From Anaerolineaceae bacterium (GTDB lineage: Bacteria; Chloroflexota; Anaerolineae; Anaerolineales; Anaerolineaceae): a stretch of 48,105 nt of DNA. A program made the translations under genes and the position numbers. Positions 1 through 8,927 of this stretch are shown one piece after another. The DNA is taken from positions 1 to 48,105 of the forward strand of contig DUMZ01000002.1 of NCBI GenBank assembly GCA_012839565.1. The letters are read 5' to 3'. Position 1 is the stretch's first letter. Each line of letters begins with the position of its first letter. Below the pieces are notes generated by a model. The model was given only the letters and a program-made list of their open reading frames with translations, did not search any database and was not told where the DNA came from.

Positions 1-31
1 AAAGTGAACCATTTAAACTTTAAAAGTGAAC
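1..31. repeat. Left-end tandem transposase-binding repeats
   Basis: Two copies of an AAAAGTGAAC-type unit end at bases 9 and 31. They match, in inverted orientation, the two units at the right end. The outermost bases are lost at the window edge. Confidence 0.75.
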
Positions 32-72
32 ACCTCAAGACAGGGGATAATTTATGAAAAAAGAGGTTTACC

Positions 73-1341
73 ATGGCCCAGATCCATAAGCGATTTACCC
101 TTGAACAGGTTAAAGTTCTTCTTTCATCATACGAAAATGGGAATCTTTCGCGTTTCGATCTTCAGGAAGTACTTGGTGTCGGTAAGACACGGTTCTTCGA
201 AATACTCAAACTATTTCGGACAAATCCAGAATCTTTTTCAATTGATTACAAACGAAACAATAAGTCTCGTCTTAGCATGGAAGCTGAAGAGAAAATACGC
301 CTCTTTTTGGAAGAAGAGAAAGCTTTGATTGACAACCCCAATCTGCCAATTCATACATACAATTACTCCGCCATTAACGATCGCCTAAAAGAAAACGGTA
401 TCGAAGTATCAACAACCACGGTGATTAATCGTGCCAAGTCATATGGCTATTACTTTAGACGAAAAAAGAAAACAATGGTTCACGACAGAGAAGTGCTAAC
501 ATCTGCTGTCGGAGATCTTATCCAACATGATGCATCTATACATAAATGGTCGCCTTTTGCAAATGAAAAATGGACTTTGATTACATCTTTGGATGACCAC
601 AGCCGAATGATACTTTTTGCCGATTTCTTTGAAAGAGAAACGAGTTGGGCTCATATTCAAGCCGTACAAAACCTTATGCAAAGATATGGTGTTCCACATC
701 GTTATTATGTTGATAATCTGAGGGTATTTCGTTTCGTTCAACACCGAGACAGTACTTGGCAAAAAATAACGCTTGGCACAGATGACGTTCTAACCCAGTG
801 GGGACGTGTTATGGAGCGAATGAATACAAAAATCGTTTATGCCATGTCACCTCAGGCTAAAGGAAAGATCGAACGCCCTTATGGATGGCTTCAAGACAGG
901 CTGGTACGAACATGCGCGCGACAAAACATTTCTGATATTCAGGAAGCTAAAGAGGTGTTGATCCAGGAGATTCACCGATACAACTTTCATCAGGTTCATT
1001 CGACAACTAAGGAGATTCCTGCCTTGCGGTTTGAAAAAGCCATTAAGGAAAAACGGTCTCTGTTTCGACCCTTTGCAGTCCCGAAACCTTTCAGTTCTCC
1101 AAAAGACATTTTTTGTATTCAGTATCAAAGAGTTTCAAATGGATACCGAAAAGTATCTTTTGCGGGAAAAGAATTTCAAATTCCAGGTGTCAATCCCTAT
1201 GATGACGTTGAGATACATTGTGTGCCTGATCTTGAAAATGGCATTGTTGAACTGCGGTTTTGGTGTGAGAATAAAATGTTGTTCTCTACCTTTCTTCCTT
1301 TGGCTATTGACCGAATAAAGAGTTCACTTTTAAACTTTTGA
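73..1341 (+). CDS. IS transposase, DDE integrase-core type
   Basis: A 422-residue transposase that would catalyse strand transfer of its own IS. The N-terminal ~130 residues look like a helix-turn-helix DNA-binding region (an HTH-like stretch near 25-50) followed by a basic patch (RRKKK at 129-133). The catalytic core shows D153 (QHDAS), D214 (YVDN) and E267 (KGKIER), in the order expected of an rve/RNase H-fold transposase. The chosen ATG at 73 has AGAGG about 7 bases upstream. An overlapping frame at 26-328 is not coding-like. The reading frame is intact, so the copy may be active. The last codons and the stop lie inside the inner terminal repeat unit, so binding site and protein C-terminus share DNA. 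Confidence 0.88.
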   Translation: MAQIHKRFTLEQVKVLLSSYENGNLSRFDLQEVLGVGKTRFFEILKLFRTNPESFSIDYKRNNKSRLSMEAEEKIRLFLEEEKALIDNPNLPIHTYNYSAINDRLKENGIEVSTTTVINRAKSYGYYFRRKKKTMVHDREVLTSAVGDLIQHDASIHKWSPFANEKWTLITSLDDHSRMILFADFFERETSWAHIQAVQNLMQRYGVPHRYYVDNLRVFRFVQHRDSTWQKITLGTDDVLTQWGRVMERMNTKIVYAMSPQAKGKIERPYGWLQDRLVRTCARQNISDIQEAKEVLIQEIHRYNFHQVHSTTKEIPALRFEKAIKEKRSLFRPFAVPKPFSSPKDIFCIQYQRVSNGYRKVSFAGKEFQIPGVNPYDDVEIHCVPDLENGIVELRFWCENKMLFSTFLPLAIDRIKSSLLNF

Positions 1342-1370
1342 TCAGTTCACTTTTAAAGTTTTCCTAACAG
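1322..1370. repeat. Right-end tandem inverted repeats of the IS
   Basis: GTTCACTTTTAAA occurs at 1322 and again at 1345 (period 23), followed by the tip TTTTCCTAACAG ending at 1370. They are the inverted partners of the units at 1-31. The transposase stop codon (1339-1341) lies within the inner unit. Confidence 0.8.
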
Positions 1371-1431
1371 TTTTTCGTCAATTTAATGATGGCAATCTTT
1401 GTACGTTAATTAATCAAATCCTATTATACCT

Positions 1432-3819
1432 TTAATTGAGTTTATGAACAGGTATTTCAAAGTAAAACCGACTGCCCTCACCCAACTGACTTTCTACACG
1501 TACAGAACCACCATGTTTTTCAGCGATTGATTTTACGATTGCCAGACCCAGCCCTTGCACATTATTTTCAAAACCTTCCTCCCCGTTAAGATGAAAAAAC
1601 CGTTCAAACAATAAGGGTTGGTCAATCGGCGCAATGCCACTGCCATCGTCCTCAACAATGACACGCAAGGTTGATGCTTCTTTCTCAGCAATCACCCGCA
1701 CATTACTCTTCATCGGACTATATTTAATCGCGTTATCAATAAGATTATACAAAGCTTGCTGAATAAGGGTCGCGTCTGCAGAAATAAATGGCGTTGGCAT
1801 TTTTGTATAATCTTGCTCAAGACTTATTTTCTTCTGTTGTGCGCTTGGAAGCAATAGCTTGATAACATCATCAGTCTTTTGTTGAAAATCAAAGCGTGTG
1901 TAATTTATCGCCTCGATGTCATCCAGCTTTTCCAGAGTCAAGACCTTGTTTACCAATCGATTCATACTTTCGGTATAGTCCTCAATCGATTTCACGTATG
2001 TTTGCTGCTCTTTGTTCAAATTACCCATGCGCTCCAAAAGCTTCAAATGCCCCTTAATCATCTTTATCGGCGCTTGTAAATCATGACTGATATTACTTAC
2101 AAATTCAGTTCGTTGCTGATTTATTTGCGACAGCCAGTTTTTATTCACCAAAAAGACCAGCTTCCCAGCATTTTCTTCACCAGTTTCGGCAGTATTCAGG
2201 GAATAGATTTCCAGGTCATAACTGGATCCGTCTGCGAACAGTAAGGTACTGTCGCGCATTTGCTGGCTAGTATCACTCTTCAGGCGTTCTAATATTTTTG
2301 GATGAGTCAACCGGTGTTTTCCATCAGCACTCGTTATCAAGCTTGCATCAACACCTAACAGACTTTTGGCAGATTGATTCATAAACAAAATGATATTTTC
2401 ATTGTCTAGTAAAAACACGGGATGTGGGATGGCGTTCATGCCGGCTTCATAAACGACCTTGTCATTTTGCAACTGTTGAGTTTCCTGCTTGGTCGTCATG
2501 GCAACAGAGGCACGATAAGCCAGTTCCTGATAGAACTTGATATCGTCAGGTGCAAACCACTTCTTTTGTTCAAAGGCGACCCATAAAACACCGTGCGTGT
2601 GTCCTTTGTCGCTCAACGGTAAAGCAATGATAGATTGTGGAAAAGGCGAACCCGCACTCAAACCAAAATACTGGTCAACCTTGATATCCGTCAGGATAAG
2701 CTGTTCGCGGTCGCCCATTTTATCTAATATCGCTCCGTCCAAATAAGCATACAAACGCGTATTCTCGCCTTGCCCAAAGCGTGACCGGATATTTGCGGGT
2801 TCACCATCGAAACCGGGTTCCAGCAAAAGTAACCTCGCTGAACTGGCATCACGGGTTAAAGAGGCTTTAAGCACCGATGACAAAATTAGGTCATAGCCTT
2901 CCTTTGAGTAATGTGATGGGTCTAAGGACAACAGTCGTGCCTGTGTTTCATGCTTGAACAACAGGTTCTTGCGCAACGTTTCCAATGCCTGGTAAAGTTG
3001 TCGTTCTCTTGGATGACCGGGTCTTCCGAGAAGCTCGTGATCGTAAGTGCCATTACTCAATCGTCGTATCTGCTCAATGACCGTGTTCAACTCCTCACGG
3101 GAGTCAGCTTGTTTTACGAACGTTGGCAGTTGCCAATATTGCACAAAAAACTTTTGACAAAGCCAATAGTAAAGGCCAGCAATTCCAAAAGCCGGTAACA
3201 AGCTTAGCCAGGCAAAAACACAATACCTGATAACCGCCCAATCAAAGGCAAGACGCAAAAATAAAGCTCTGGTACCCATCATGAGAAGAATTATAGGTGC
3301 CAGAATTATCCAGCATAAAATAACAAAAGCCCAGCCCCTGGTTCCCCGCCAGGATGTCCTTTTGACTTTTGGAGAATGTAATAAATACGCCAGGATAACT
3401 GGAATAGCAGAATAAACCACAATCATGCCAGGATCTTGCTTGTGGAGAATAACCTGTGCGATACCCGTCACTAGCCCCATCACAAAGCCAGCAATCAGTC
3501 CCGTATATCCCAGCACAAAAACAATTAAGACAACCTGTAGCACCCCTATAAAGAAATATGGCGTGCTAAAAAAGCCAGCCATATCCAGTGCATAAATATT
3601 TGCTTTGATTCCCAAATAATTTACAGGCACAAGTGCCACAAAACTGAAAAGTAAAGCAATCTTTTGCTTTTTATCCAGTTTTGCAACAGGTTTTCTTAAC
3701 TCATGGATAAGCCAAACCATCACACCCAACAGCGCAATGATAAGAAACCATGTGCCATAGGGAACTTGTGGCGATTGTTTCGTCGCGTCTAATGATCTTG
3801 CAAACAGTTCGGTTTTCAT
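1432..3819 (-). CDS. Membrane-bound hybrid-input sensor histidine kinase (GAF, PAS, HisKA, HATPase)
   Basis: A 795-residue sensor kinase. Several hydrophobic segments fill roughly residues 22-230, then a linker, a GAF-like domain (~310-450) and a PAS-like domain (~455-560). The transmitter is complete: the H-box with phospho-acceptor His at about 579 (NISHDLQAP), the N-box at about 690-702 (LIDNAIKYSP), the G1 box at 724 (DDGSGI), an F-box (LFERFF) and the G2 box at 756 (GLGLAIVK). It should autophosphorylate in response to a membrane or cytosolic signal, which cannot be read from sequence. No response regulator is encoded nearby, so it is an orphan kinase. It follows cmk by 37 bases but has its own TATAAT immediately before its ATG. 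Its 3' end sits 62 bp from the IS boundary, yet it appears full-length. Confidence 0.9.
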   Translation of the reverse strand: MKTELFARSLDATKQSPQVPYGTWFLIIALLGVMVWLIHELRKPVAKLDKKQKIALLFSFVALVPVNYLGIKANIYALDMAGFFSTPYFFIGVLQVVLIVFVLGYTGLIAGFVMGLVTGIAQVILHKQDPGMIVVYSAIPVILAYLLHSPKVKRTSWRGTRGWAFVILCWIILAPIILLMMGTRALFLRLAFDWAVIRYCVFAWLSLLPAFGIAGLYYWLCQKFFVQYWQLPTFVKQADSREELNTVIEQIRRLSNGTYDHELLGRPGHPRERQLYQALETLRKNLLFKHETQARLLSLDPSHYSKEGYDLILSSVLKASLTRDASSARLLLLEPGFDGEPANIRSRFGQGENTRLYAYLDGAILDKMGDREQLILTDIKVDQYFGLSAGSPFPQSIIALPLSDKGHTHGVLWVAFEQKKWFAPDDIKFYQELAYRASVAMTTKQETQQLQNDKVVYEAGMNAIPHPVFLLDNENIILFMNQSAKSLLGVDASLITSADGKHRLTHPKILERLKSDTSQQMRDSTLLFADGSSYDLEIYSLNTAETGEENAGKLVFLVNKNWLSQINQQRTEFVSNISHDLQAPIKMIKGHLKLLERMGNLNKEQQTYVKSIEDYTESMNRLVNKVLTLEKLDDIEAINYTRFDFQQKTDDVIKLLLPSAQQKKISLEQDYTKMPTPFISADATLIQQALYNLIDNAIKYSPMKSNVRVIAEKEASTLRVIVEDDGSGIAPIDQPLLFERFFHLNGEEGFENNVQGLGLAIVKSIAEKHGGSVRVESQLGEGSRFYFEIPVHKLN

Positions 3820-3826
3820 CGCTAAA

Positions 3827-3832
3827 ATTATA
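3827..3832 (-). promoter_or_regulatory. -10 box placed for a leaderless histidine-kinase transcript
   Basis: A perfect TATAAT on the minus strand lies 7 bases before the ATG at 3819. Transcription would start at about 3820, giving a leaderless or nearly leaderless mRNA. No good Shine-Dalgarno sequence is present before this ATG. The -35 region is poor. Confidence 0.45.
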
Positions 3833-3856
3833 GCATGATGACTCTTGAAATTTCAC

Positions 3857-4564
3857 TTATGCTTGAGAGCAATCTGACACAATACCGATTATTTTATCAA
3901 CCACCTGCTCAATCGTAAGATGGTCGGTATTAATCAAAATTGCATCTTCAGCAGCTTTAAGGGGTGCGTGTTCACGCGTTGAGTCAATGACATCGCGGTG
4001 TCGCAGCATTTCAATCGTTTTTTCTAAATCTAGCGTGTTACCCCTGGATAACTCTTCCAGCAAGCGACGTTGCGCGCGCACTTCTATGGACGCATCAAGA
4101 TAGATTTTCAAGTCCGCGTCTGGCAAAACGACTGTTCCGATATCCCGACCAAGCACGACAATTCGTCCTTTTGAAGCAATTTTCCGCTGCAACTCCGTCA
4201 TGGCTACGCGCACACCCGGGTAAACTGAGACTTCAGACACGGAACCGTTGACTTCGTTTGACCGAATCTCCCAGGTACGATCCTTGCCATTAATCAATAC
4301 ATCAAACTGTCGGCCATCGTCTACACTGGCAGGAACCACATCCACATCCAAGCCTTCTGCCAATTCTGATATGGCTGGTTCATCATCAATCTGAACACCC
4401 GTTTCCAAGGCTTCACAAGCCACAGCACGATACATGATGCCTGTATCAAGCCAAACATAATCTAATTTTTCAGCAACGAGTGCGCCGACCGTTGACTTTC
4501 CCGATGCAGCAGGCCCATCAATGGCAATAATTTCAGGTATTGTCTTCTCTGCTTTGTCTTTCAT
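3857..4564 (-). CDS. cmk: Cytidylate kinase
   Basis: Phosphorylates CMP/dCMP to the diphosphates with ATP, in the cytoplasm. The 235-residue protein is of usual length for bacterial Cmk. The P-loop is at residues 17-25 (GPAASGKST), followed by the CMP-binding segment LDTGIMYRAVA. GRDIGTVVLPDADLKIYLDAS and the adjacent RAQRR segment are family hallmarks of the NMP-binding and lid regions. The gene starts directly at the stop codon of the upstream membrane glycosyltransferase gene (stop 4565-4567, start 4562-4564), so it is probably co-transcribed and translationally coupled. The association with a glycan cluster is probably positional; a CMP-sugar link is possible but unsupported. Confidence 0.95.
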   Translation of the reverse strand: MKDKAEKTIPEIIAIDGPAASGKSTVGALVAEKLDYVWLDTGIMYRAVACEALETGVQIDDEPAISELAEGLDVDVVPASVDDGRQFDVLINGKDRTWEIRSNEVNGSVSEVSVYPGVRVAMTELQRKIASKGRIVVLGRDIGTVVLPDADLKIYLDASIEVRAQRRLLEELSRGNTLDLEKTIEMLRHRDVIDSTREHAPLKAAEDAILINTDHLTIEQVVDKIIGIVSDCSQA

Positions 4565-6247
4565 TTATTGAATTGCTCCTGTAAACAGTTTTGTCTGCGC
4601 CCATAAGTTTGCGTTCTCAACTTGTATAGCCCGCTCAGGCGCGATAATGGCATTAAAATAACCAGCAAAATTTAATTGTGTCCACGGCATATTACGGCTT
4701 AGTTCAATGGGCATTCCGCGATAGGGTTCATCGTAATTCGGCGGATTTTCGGTATGTGTGATTACAAACTCAGGCGCACGCAAAGAAGACTCAGCCTGAA
4801 ACTCTCGCGTAAACCAGCGCAAATCATAAGCAATATCTTCCACCAAAAAACTGGCTTCCACGAAATTCAACTTTCCGTAATCCTGGAATGGATTGATTGC
4901 GGTGAGTTCAGCTTCATTTGCTAATAAAATCGGTTCAGCATTCACCATGACTTGGCTTGTATCACTGTTTTTATCAAGTGAATTAAAGCTTAGTGCTAAT
5001 GAACTGGAAATAAGCACAAGCACCAAAGCCAATGCTAATATCGCTGAACTTTGTTTCATTCCCAAGGACAAAGAACCCAGCCAAAACACAATAAGCACAA
5101 GTAATACGCCAGCTAATGTAGCTAATCCCGCGTAAATGAGTTGTGGACTGCCGAATTCAGCTTCGATTAATCTAGGCAAATTGATGGCAATGTATATAAA
5201 CATCACAAGAAAGAGTACAAAACAAACAATTTTTAAACTGAGTCTTTCGTTAATATCCAAGCGGAACTCGCTCAGGTATCGGGCGGTAAAATACCATAGC
5301 GGAATTAATATTAATATACTTAAGCCTACATCAGTTCTGGAAAAAAACAGACTAAACAAAAATGACACTAAGAAGTAGAAAGCAATCATCCACTTTTCTT
5401 TTCGCGATAAGTTCCCTCTTGATATCAGCCAAATAATCGCGCCCAAAAGTGGCAATAATGCAAAGCGAATCAAAACAAAAAACGAATGATACACAGGGAA
5501 TTGATAGGCTTTCGTAAAAAGCCCCAGGAAAGCCATCAAGCTTGCCCCGATTTGCCCAAATCCAGCGGGTTCCAAGAAAAACCCAGTTGATATCAAAACC
5601 AAACTCATTAAAAAAGAAATGAATGTTTTGAGGAAAGCTGACTTTTCAGGCAATGTGTTTATAAAAAATGGCACTTCAAACTTTATTACCCGCGCGAAAG
5701 CCCATAACGCCAACGCAAGTAAGCCAAAGACCCAAAATGAATAGCCACCAAGAAAAGCCACTGCCAAACAAAAACCAGCAATGATATAGCGCTTTTTATC
5801 AAAAAGACAAACTGCCCATGCCAGGCCTGCCAAAGCGATCATGGGCGTGGCAATCTGTCTGGACCAGTTTACCATCAATGGGTCAAGTGCCAAAGCCAGT
5901 GAAAAGATAATAGCCACACGCAAGCTCTTTTGTTTAGCTAGCAAAAAAGACAAAACAACCAGCGAAACACCAGCAAAAACGGACAATAATCGCGCGACGA
6001 AGTTTGAACTACCCAAAATATAAAATAACACACCCGTCAGTCCCGTATAGGCAGGCAAAGCACTTTGCCCGAGTGTCTGATTTCGTGCAATAGCCAAAGC
6101 ATCGGCAGCTAAACTGGCATCAATAGCATTGAAAGGCATCGCACCAAGCTTAATCAACCTTACAAGTGCAGCAAGAAAAATAATCAGCAATAACCAAATC
6201 AGTTCTCGTCGGTCTTTTAAGATAGGGATTTGTCGCTCTTCTTGCAT
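4565..6247 (-). CDS. GT39/PMT-like polytopic membrane glycosyltransferase
   Basis: A 560-residue, highly hydrophobic protein with about 11-13 predicted membrane spans. The first span is followed by an acidic loop residue (NAID) and then, after LPAYTG, by the pattern seen in GT-C enzymes of the ArnT/PMT type. VARLLSVFAG and the Asp-rich ALALDPLMVNWSRQ segment also fit. Such enzymes transfer a sugar from a polyprenyl-phosphate donor to an acceptor on the outer face of the membrane. The C-terminal ~130 residues form a soluble extracytoplasmic part. The gene lies between the Chlor_Arch_YYY gene (one base apart) and cmk. Donor and acceptor cannot be inferred; the family call is from overall pattern, not from a search. 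Confidence 0.72.
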   Translation of the reverse strand: MQEERQIPILKDRRELIWLLLIIFLAALVRLIKLGAMPFNAIDASLAADALAIARNQTLGQSALPAYTGLTGVLFYILGSSNFVARLLSVFAGVSLVVLSFLLAKQKSLRVAIIFSLALALDPLMVNWSRQIATPMIALAGLAWAVCLFDKKRYIIAGFCLAVAFLGGYSFWVFGLLALALWAFARVIKFEVPFFINTLPEKSAFLKTFISFLMSLVLISTGFFLEPAGFGQIGASLMAFLGLFTKAYQFPVYHSFFVLIRFALLPLLGAIIWLISRGNLSRKEKWMIAFYFLVSFLFSLFFSRTDVGLSILILIPLWYFTARYLSEFRLDINERLSLKIVCFVLFLVMFIYIAINLPRLIEAEFGSPQLIYAGLATLAGVLLVLIVFWLGSLSLGMKQSSAILALALVLVLISSSLALSFNSLDKNSDTSQVMVNAEPILLANEAELTAINPFQDYGKLNFVEASFLVEDIAYDLRWFTREFQAESSLRAPEFVITHTENPPNYDEPYRGMPIELSRNMPWTQLNFAGYFNAIIAPERAIQVENANLWAQTKLFTGAIQ

Positions 6248-6248
6248 T

Positions 6249-8927
6249 TTACTGTCTCACTTCATAGATTGTAACGGTATCGCTTTCAAACACAGGGGTC
6301 AATTCACTGCTAAAGTATGGCTCGCTAACACGGTAGGTATCACGTTCGTAATTTCCGTAAACGATGTATCGGATATTATACTGAAGAATAATCTCTTTAA
6401 ACCTGTCCATATTCTTCGTTGAATACAACTCTCGTAAATCCTGCTGACGCGTTCCCACTTCAGCGCCGCCCCCACGCCATTGATGTTCGTGTCCGACCCA
6501 GCCCAAAACAGATGGCATACCTGAAAAAGTTGAAATCAGATTGTAAGCCGTATACGAACCGCCCTGATCTGCTACGGCTTCAGCCAGCACGCCCATCGGC
6601 GCGGTTTCAAGCCATTCAGCTGCACGCATCGCGTCAGGATAGCTTTCCCAAAAGACACGTTTACCGTCCAAAGTGAACCCCAAACGCGGTTGAAAACCTT
6701 CCGTCTTGTTCCATATTTCCAAAATGGGATAAATCAGACCCGCCAGCACAACAAGCACACTGACAACACCCAAAACAGCCTTAAGATTACGTCTTATCAA
6801 ATGGCACACAATCCAAAGCAAAAAAACCAAACCAATGGCTAACACCAGCCAATCCGCTCTTAACGCACCAAATCCGGCAGGAAATGTGCTGCGTTCGTTC
6901 AAACTCAGTCCGAAACTCGTAAAAACTAAGCCTGCTATCAACATCACAAATAAGCTGTTTGGAACGCGTCTTGTTTCTGATTTTCCAAAGAGAAAAACAA
7001 TCGCATAACTCGCTGCCAGTGACCATAAAATCCAGGCCTGAAAATAGAATTTGAATGTCGTGTTCATGCGCCAGCTAAACTGATCCCGCAGATACACAAA
7101 TTCAGGCGCCAATGTAAGCAACGCGCCTAAAATGATAAGAAAAAGCACAAATATTAAATGAACGGGTTTCTCGGTTTGTTCTTTTATTATCACGTCACTA
7201 TTTGCTTCTGCATTCTGTATCTTTTTCCTGTCCAGAACCGATGCCATACCAAGCGATAAAAGCGCAAATAGAGTGATCGCAGTTCCTGGTGATTTCAAAC
7301 GCAAACGGATGCTTTCCGTCAAAAGCGTTCTGCTGTCGGGCGCGCCTTGCAAACCAAGAATTGTCGCGGATGTTGTTTCGCTTCGGCTTCCCAGCCAGCC
7401 AATTCCCCACGAAAATGCAAACAAAAAGGCAAACAAAGCTAAAACAATTAGCGCCGTAAGACCTAACTCTTTAAAAGCTTTCTTCTTGATGACGAGATAC
7501 AGCAAGAAAAAAGAGATAGGCACGAGTAGTGGCGCAAACATGACCCAAAAGTTTATTCCCGGGGTAAAAAACGCCAAACTGGGTAATATACCACCCGCTT
7601 GTGATGCAAAACTCAAATAAAATGGCAGGTAGATCAATATGCTTAAAAATCCGCAAATGATGACAATCCCAAAAAATTCAATAATCCTTTTACCACTCCA
7701 GCCATCTTCCAGATAACGTCGGTAGACCAATGTCGCAGCAATTAATGCCAGATAAAAAGGAAAGTCCCAGGTATTCATAAAAGCGATTCCGCCCAAGGTC
7801 AAAACCGCAAAAAAGACAGCCAATGGTTCATAGGCAACCAGCAATTTTGCCATCTTAAAGCGCCCTTCAGCTCCACCACGGATGAAATTCAAGGCCAAAG
7901 CAATAGCTATCAGCACAAAAGGCATCCCTAACATATGCGGATGAATGTCCGCCAGCAAAAATGTAAACTGTGGAAACTCGTCGATAACTTCAATAGAATG
8001 TCCGCTCAGGCTTGTATCCCGCAAAACACGGCTAGCCTGCCACCATGACCATCCTCCCCGATTAGGTCGCCAGGACGCTTCACGTGGCGGATTTTTTAAC
8101 TCGCTAATGTTGATAGCATCCCAAAATTCGGCCTGTCCTGCATTAATCGCTGATTCATCCCATGCCAGACCCCTTGAATGCGCGACATCCAGCGCGCCAA
8201 ACAGATTCGACACAAAAAGAAGCATCACAGGTGCCAGCAGTGCTAGCATACGAGCTCTTTGGAGTATATTTTTAGTTTCTGTAGCTAAATTGTTACCGTC
8301 TTTGGAAAGAACAATCAAATCATACAAAATGCCATACGCGCCCATCGCGACCAAGCCAAAGCAAAACGCGCTAACCAGGTTGTAACCAACTGACGCAGTA
8401 ACATTCGTCACTTGAATCAACATCGCTGAAAGCACATAGCCAAAGTAATAATACGAAATCCCATAACCCGATAGCCATGGATCTAAAGGCGGAAAGGTAT
8501 CAGAACGCAAAATGCCATTGATGAACGCCATTTCCATAAATTTTTCGGTGTGAATGATATCTGGATTAGTTGCACGAACGACAGTCCAAAACCCAAAGAA
8601 AACTAAAAATACCAGTTCTGTCCAAATAATTGTTTTGACGTTATCGCGCAACCATGCCCACAAGCATTGCCAGCCAATCTTATAGACGATATAGCCATTT
8701 ATCATAAGTAATACGAGTAAAACAGTTAGCTGTGATGCCAAATTGTTTTTCATTAATCCCAAAGAAACAAAAAGCCAATAAAGAAATCCCCAGGTTAGCA
8801 ATCCAACAGGTTTGGCCAAATAATAGGCTCGAGATGGCATTTTTTTAAACACTCGCCATGTCAGTGGCGTTGAAACCCACCCCAAGACCAAACCAAACAA
8901 AAGCCATTTCACAAAATCAAGCATCAT
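6249..8927 (-). CDS. Chlor_Arch_YYY (DUF2298) integral membrane protein
   Basis: An 892-residue membrane protein with about 18-20 hydrophobic segments. It carries the defining signature of the Chlor_Arch_YYY family: TFPPLDPWLSG followed by YYYFG at residues 159-163, preceded by an EK..M motif (129-131) that the larger neighbour shares. A second shared motif, GW..H..QWR, lies in the C-terminal soluble part. The family's function is not known. Its loop layout (acidic residue, then DPW and YYY before the next span) resembles GT-C glycosyltransferases, and its gene neighbours are glycosyltransferases, so I infer a role in glycan assembly at the membrane. The start overlaps the upstream stop by 4 bases (ATGA). 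Confidence 0.88.
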   Translation of the reverse strand: MMLDFVKWLLFGLVLGWVSTPLTWRVFKKMPSRAYYLAKPVGLLTWGFLYWLFVSLGLMKNNLASQLTVLLVLLMINGYIVYKIGWQCLWAWLRDNVKTIIWTELVFLVFFGFWTVVRATNPDIIHTEKFMEMAFINGILRSDTFPPLDPWLSGYGISYYYFGYVLSAMLIQVTNVTASVGYNLVSAFCFGLVAMGAYGILYDLIVLSKDGNNLATETKNILQRARMLALLAPVMLLFVSNLFGALDVAHSRGLAWDESAINAGQAEFWDAINISELKNPPREASWRPNRGGWSWWQASRVLRDTSLSGHSIEVIDEFPQFTFLLADIHPHMLGMPFVLIAIALALNFIRGGAEGRFKMAKLLVAYEPLAVFFAVLTLGGIAFMNTWDFPFYLALIAATLVYRRYLEDGWSGKRIIEFFGIVIICGFLSILIYLPFYLSFASQAGGILPSLAFFTPGINFWVMFAPLLVPISFFLLYLVIKKKAFKELGLTALIVLALFAFLFAFSWGIGWLGSRSETTSATILGLQGAPDSRTLLTESIRLRLKSPGTAITLFALLSLGMASVLDRKKIQNAEANSDVIIKEQTEKPVHLIFVLFLIILGALLTLAPEFVYLRDQFSWRMNTTFKFYFQAWILWSLAASYAIVFLFGKSETRRVPNSLFVMLIAGLVFTSFGLSLNERSTFPAGFGALRADWLVLAIGLVFLLWIVCHLIRRNLKAVLGVVSVLVVLAGLIYPILEIWNKTEGFQPRLGFTLDGKRVFWESYPDAMRAAEWLETAPMGVLAEAVADQGGSYTAYNLISTFSGMPSVLGWVGHEHQWRGGGAEVGTRQQDLRELYSTKNMDRFKEIILQYNIRYIVYGNYERDTYRVSEPYFSSELTPVFESDTVTIYEVRQ

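Larger units (their letters stand above)
1..1370 (+). mobile_element. Insertion sequence with DDE transposase, left end cut by window edge
   Basis: The element holds one transposase gene (73-1341). Its right boundary is fixed because 1280-1370 recurs exactly, in reverse complement, at 48015-48105, and the similarity stops at 1370/48015. Each end carries two tandem copies of a unit reading TTAAAAGTGAAC (outward orientation), about 22-23 bp apart. The outer left unit starts part-way through, at base 1, so roughly 15 bases of the left tip lie outside the window and the full element should be near 1.38 kb. The family is a DDE (rve integrase-core) IS, resembling IS481/IS1202/ISNCY-type elements; I cannot assign it more precisely. 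The target duplication cannot be read because no copy is complete. Confidence 0.88.

Noticed and set aside
26..328. Separate small gene upstream of the transposase (possible frameshifted orfA)
   Set aside because: It overlaps the transposase in another frame, and the transposase already contains the N-terminal DNA-binding region, so no two-frame arrangement is needed.
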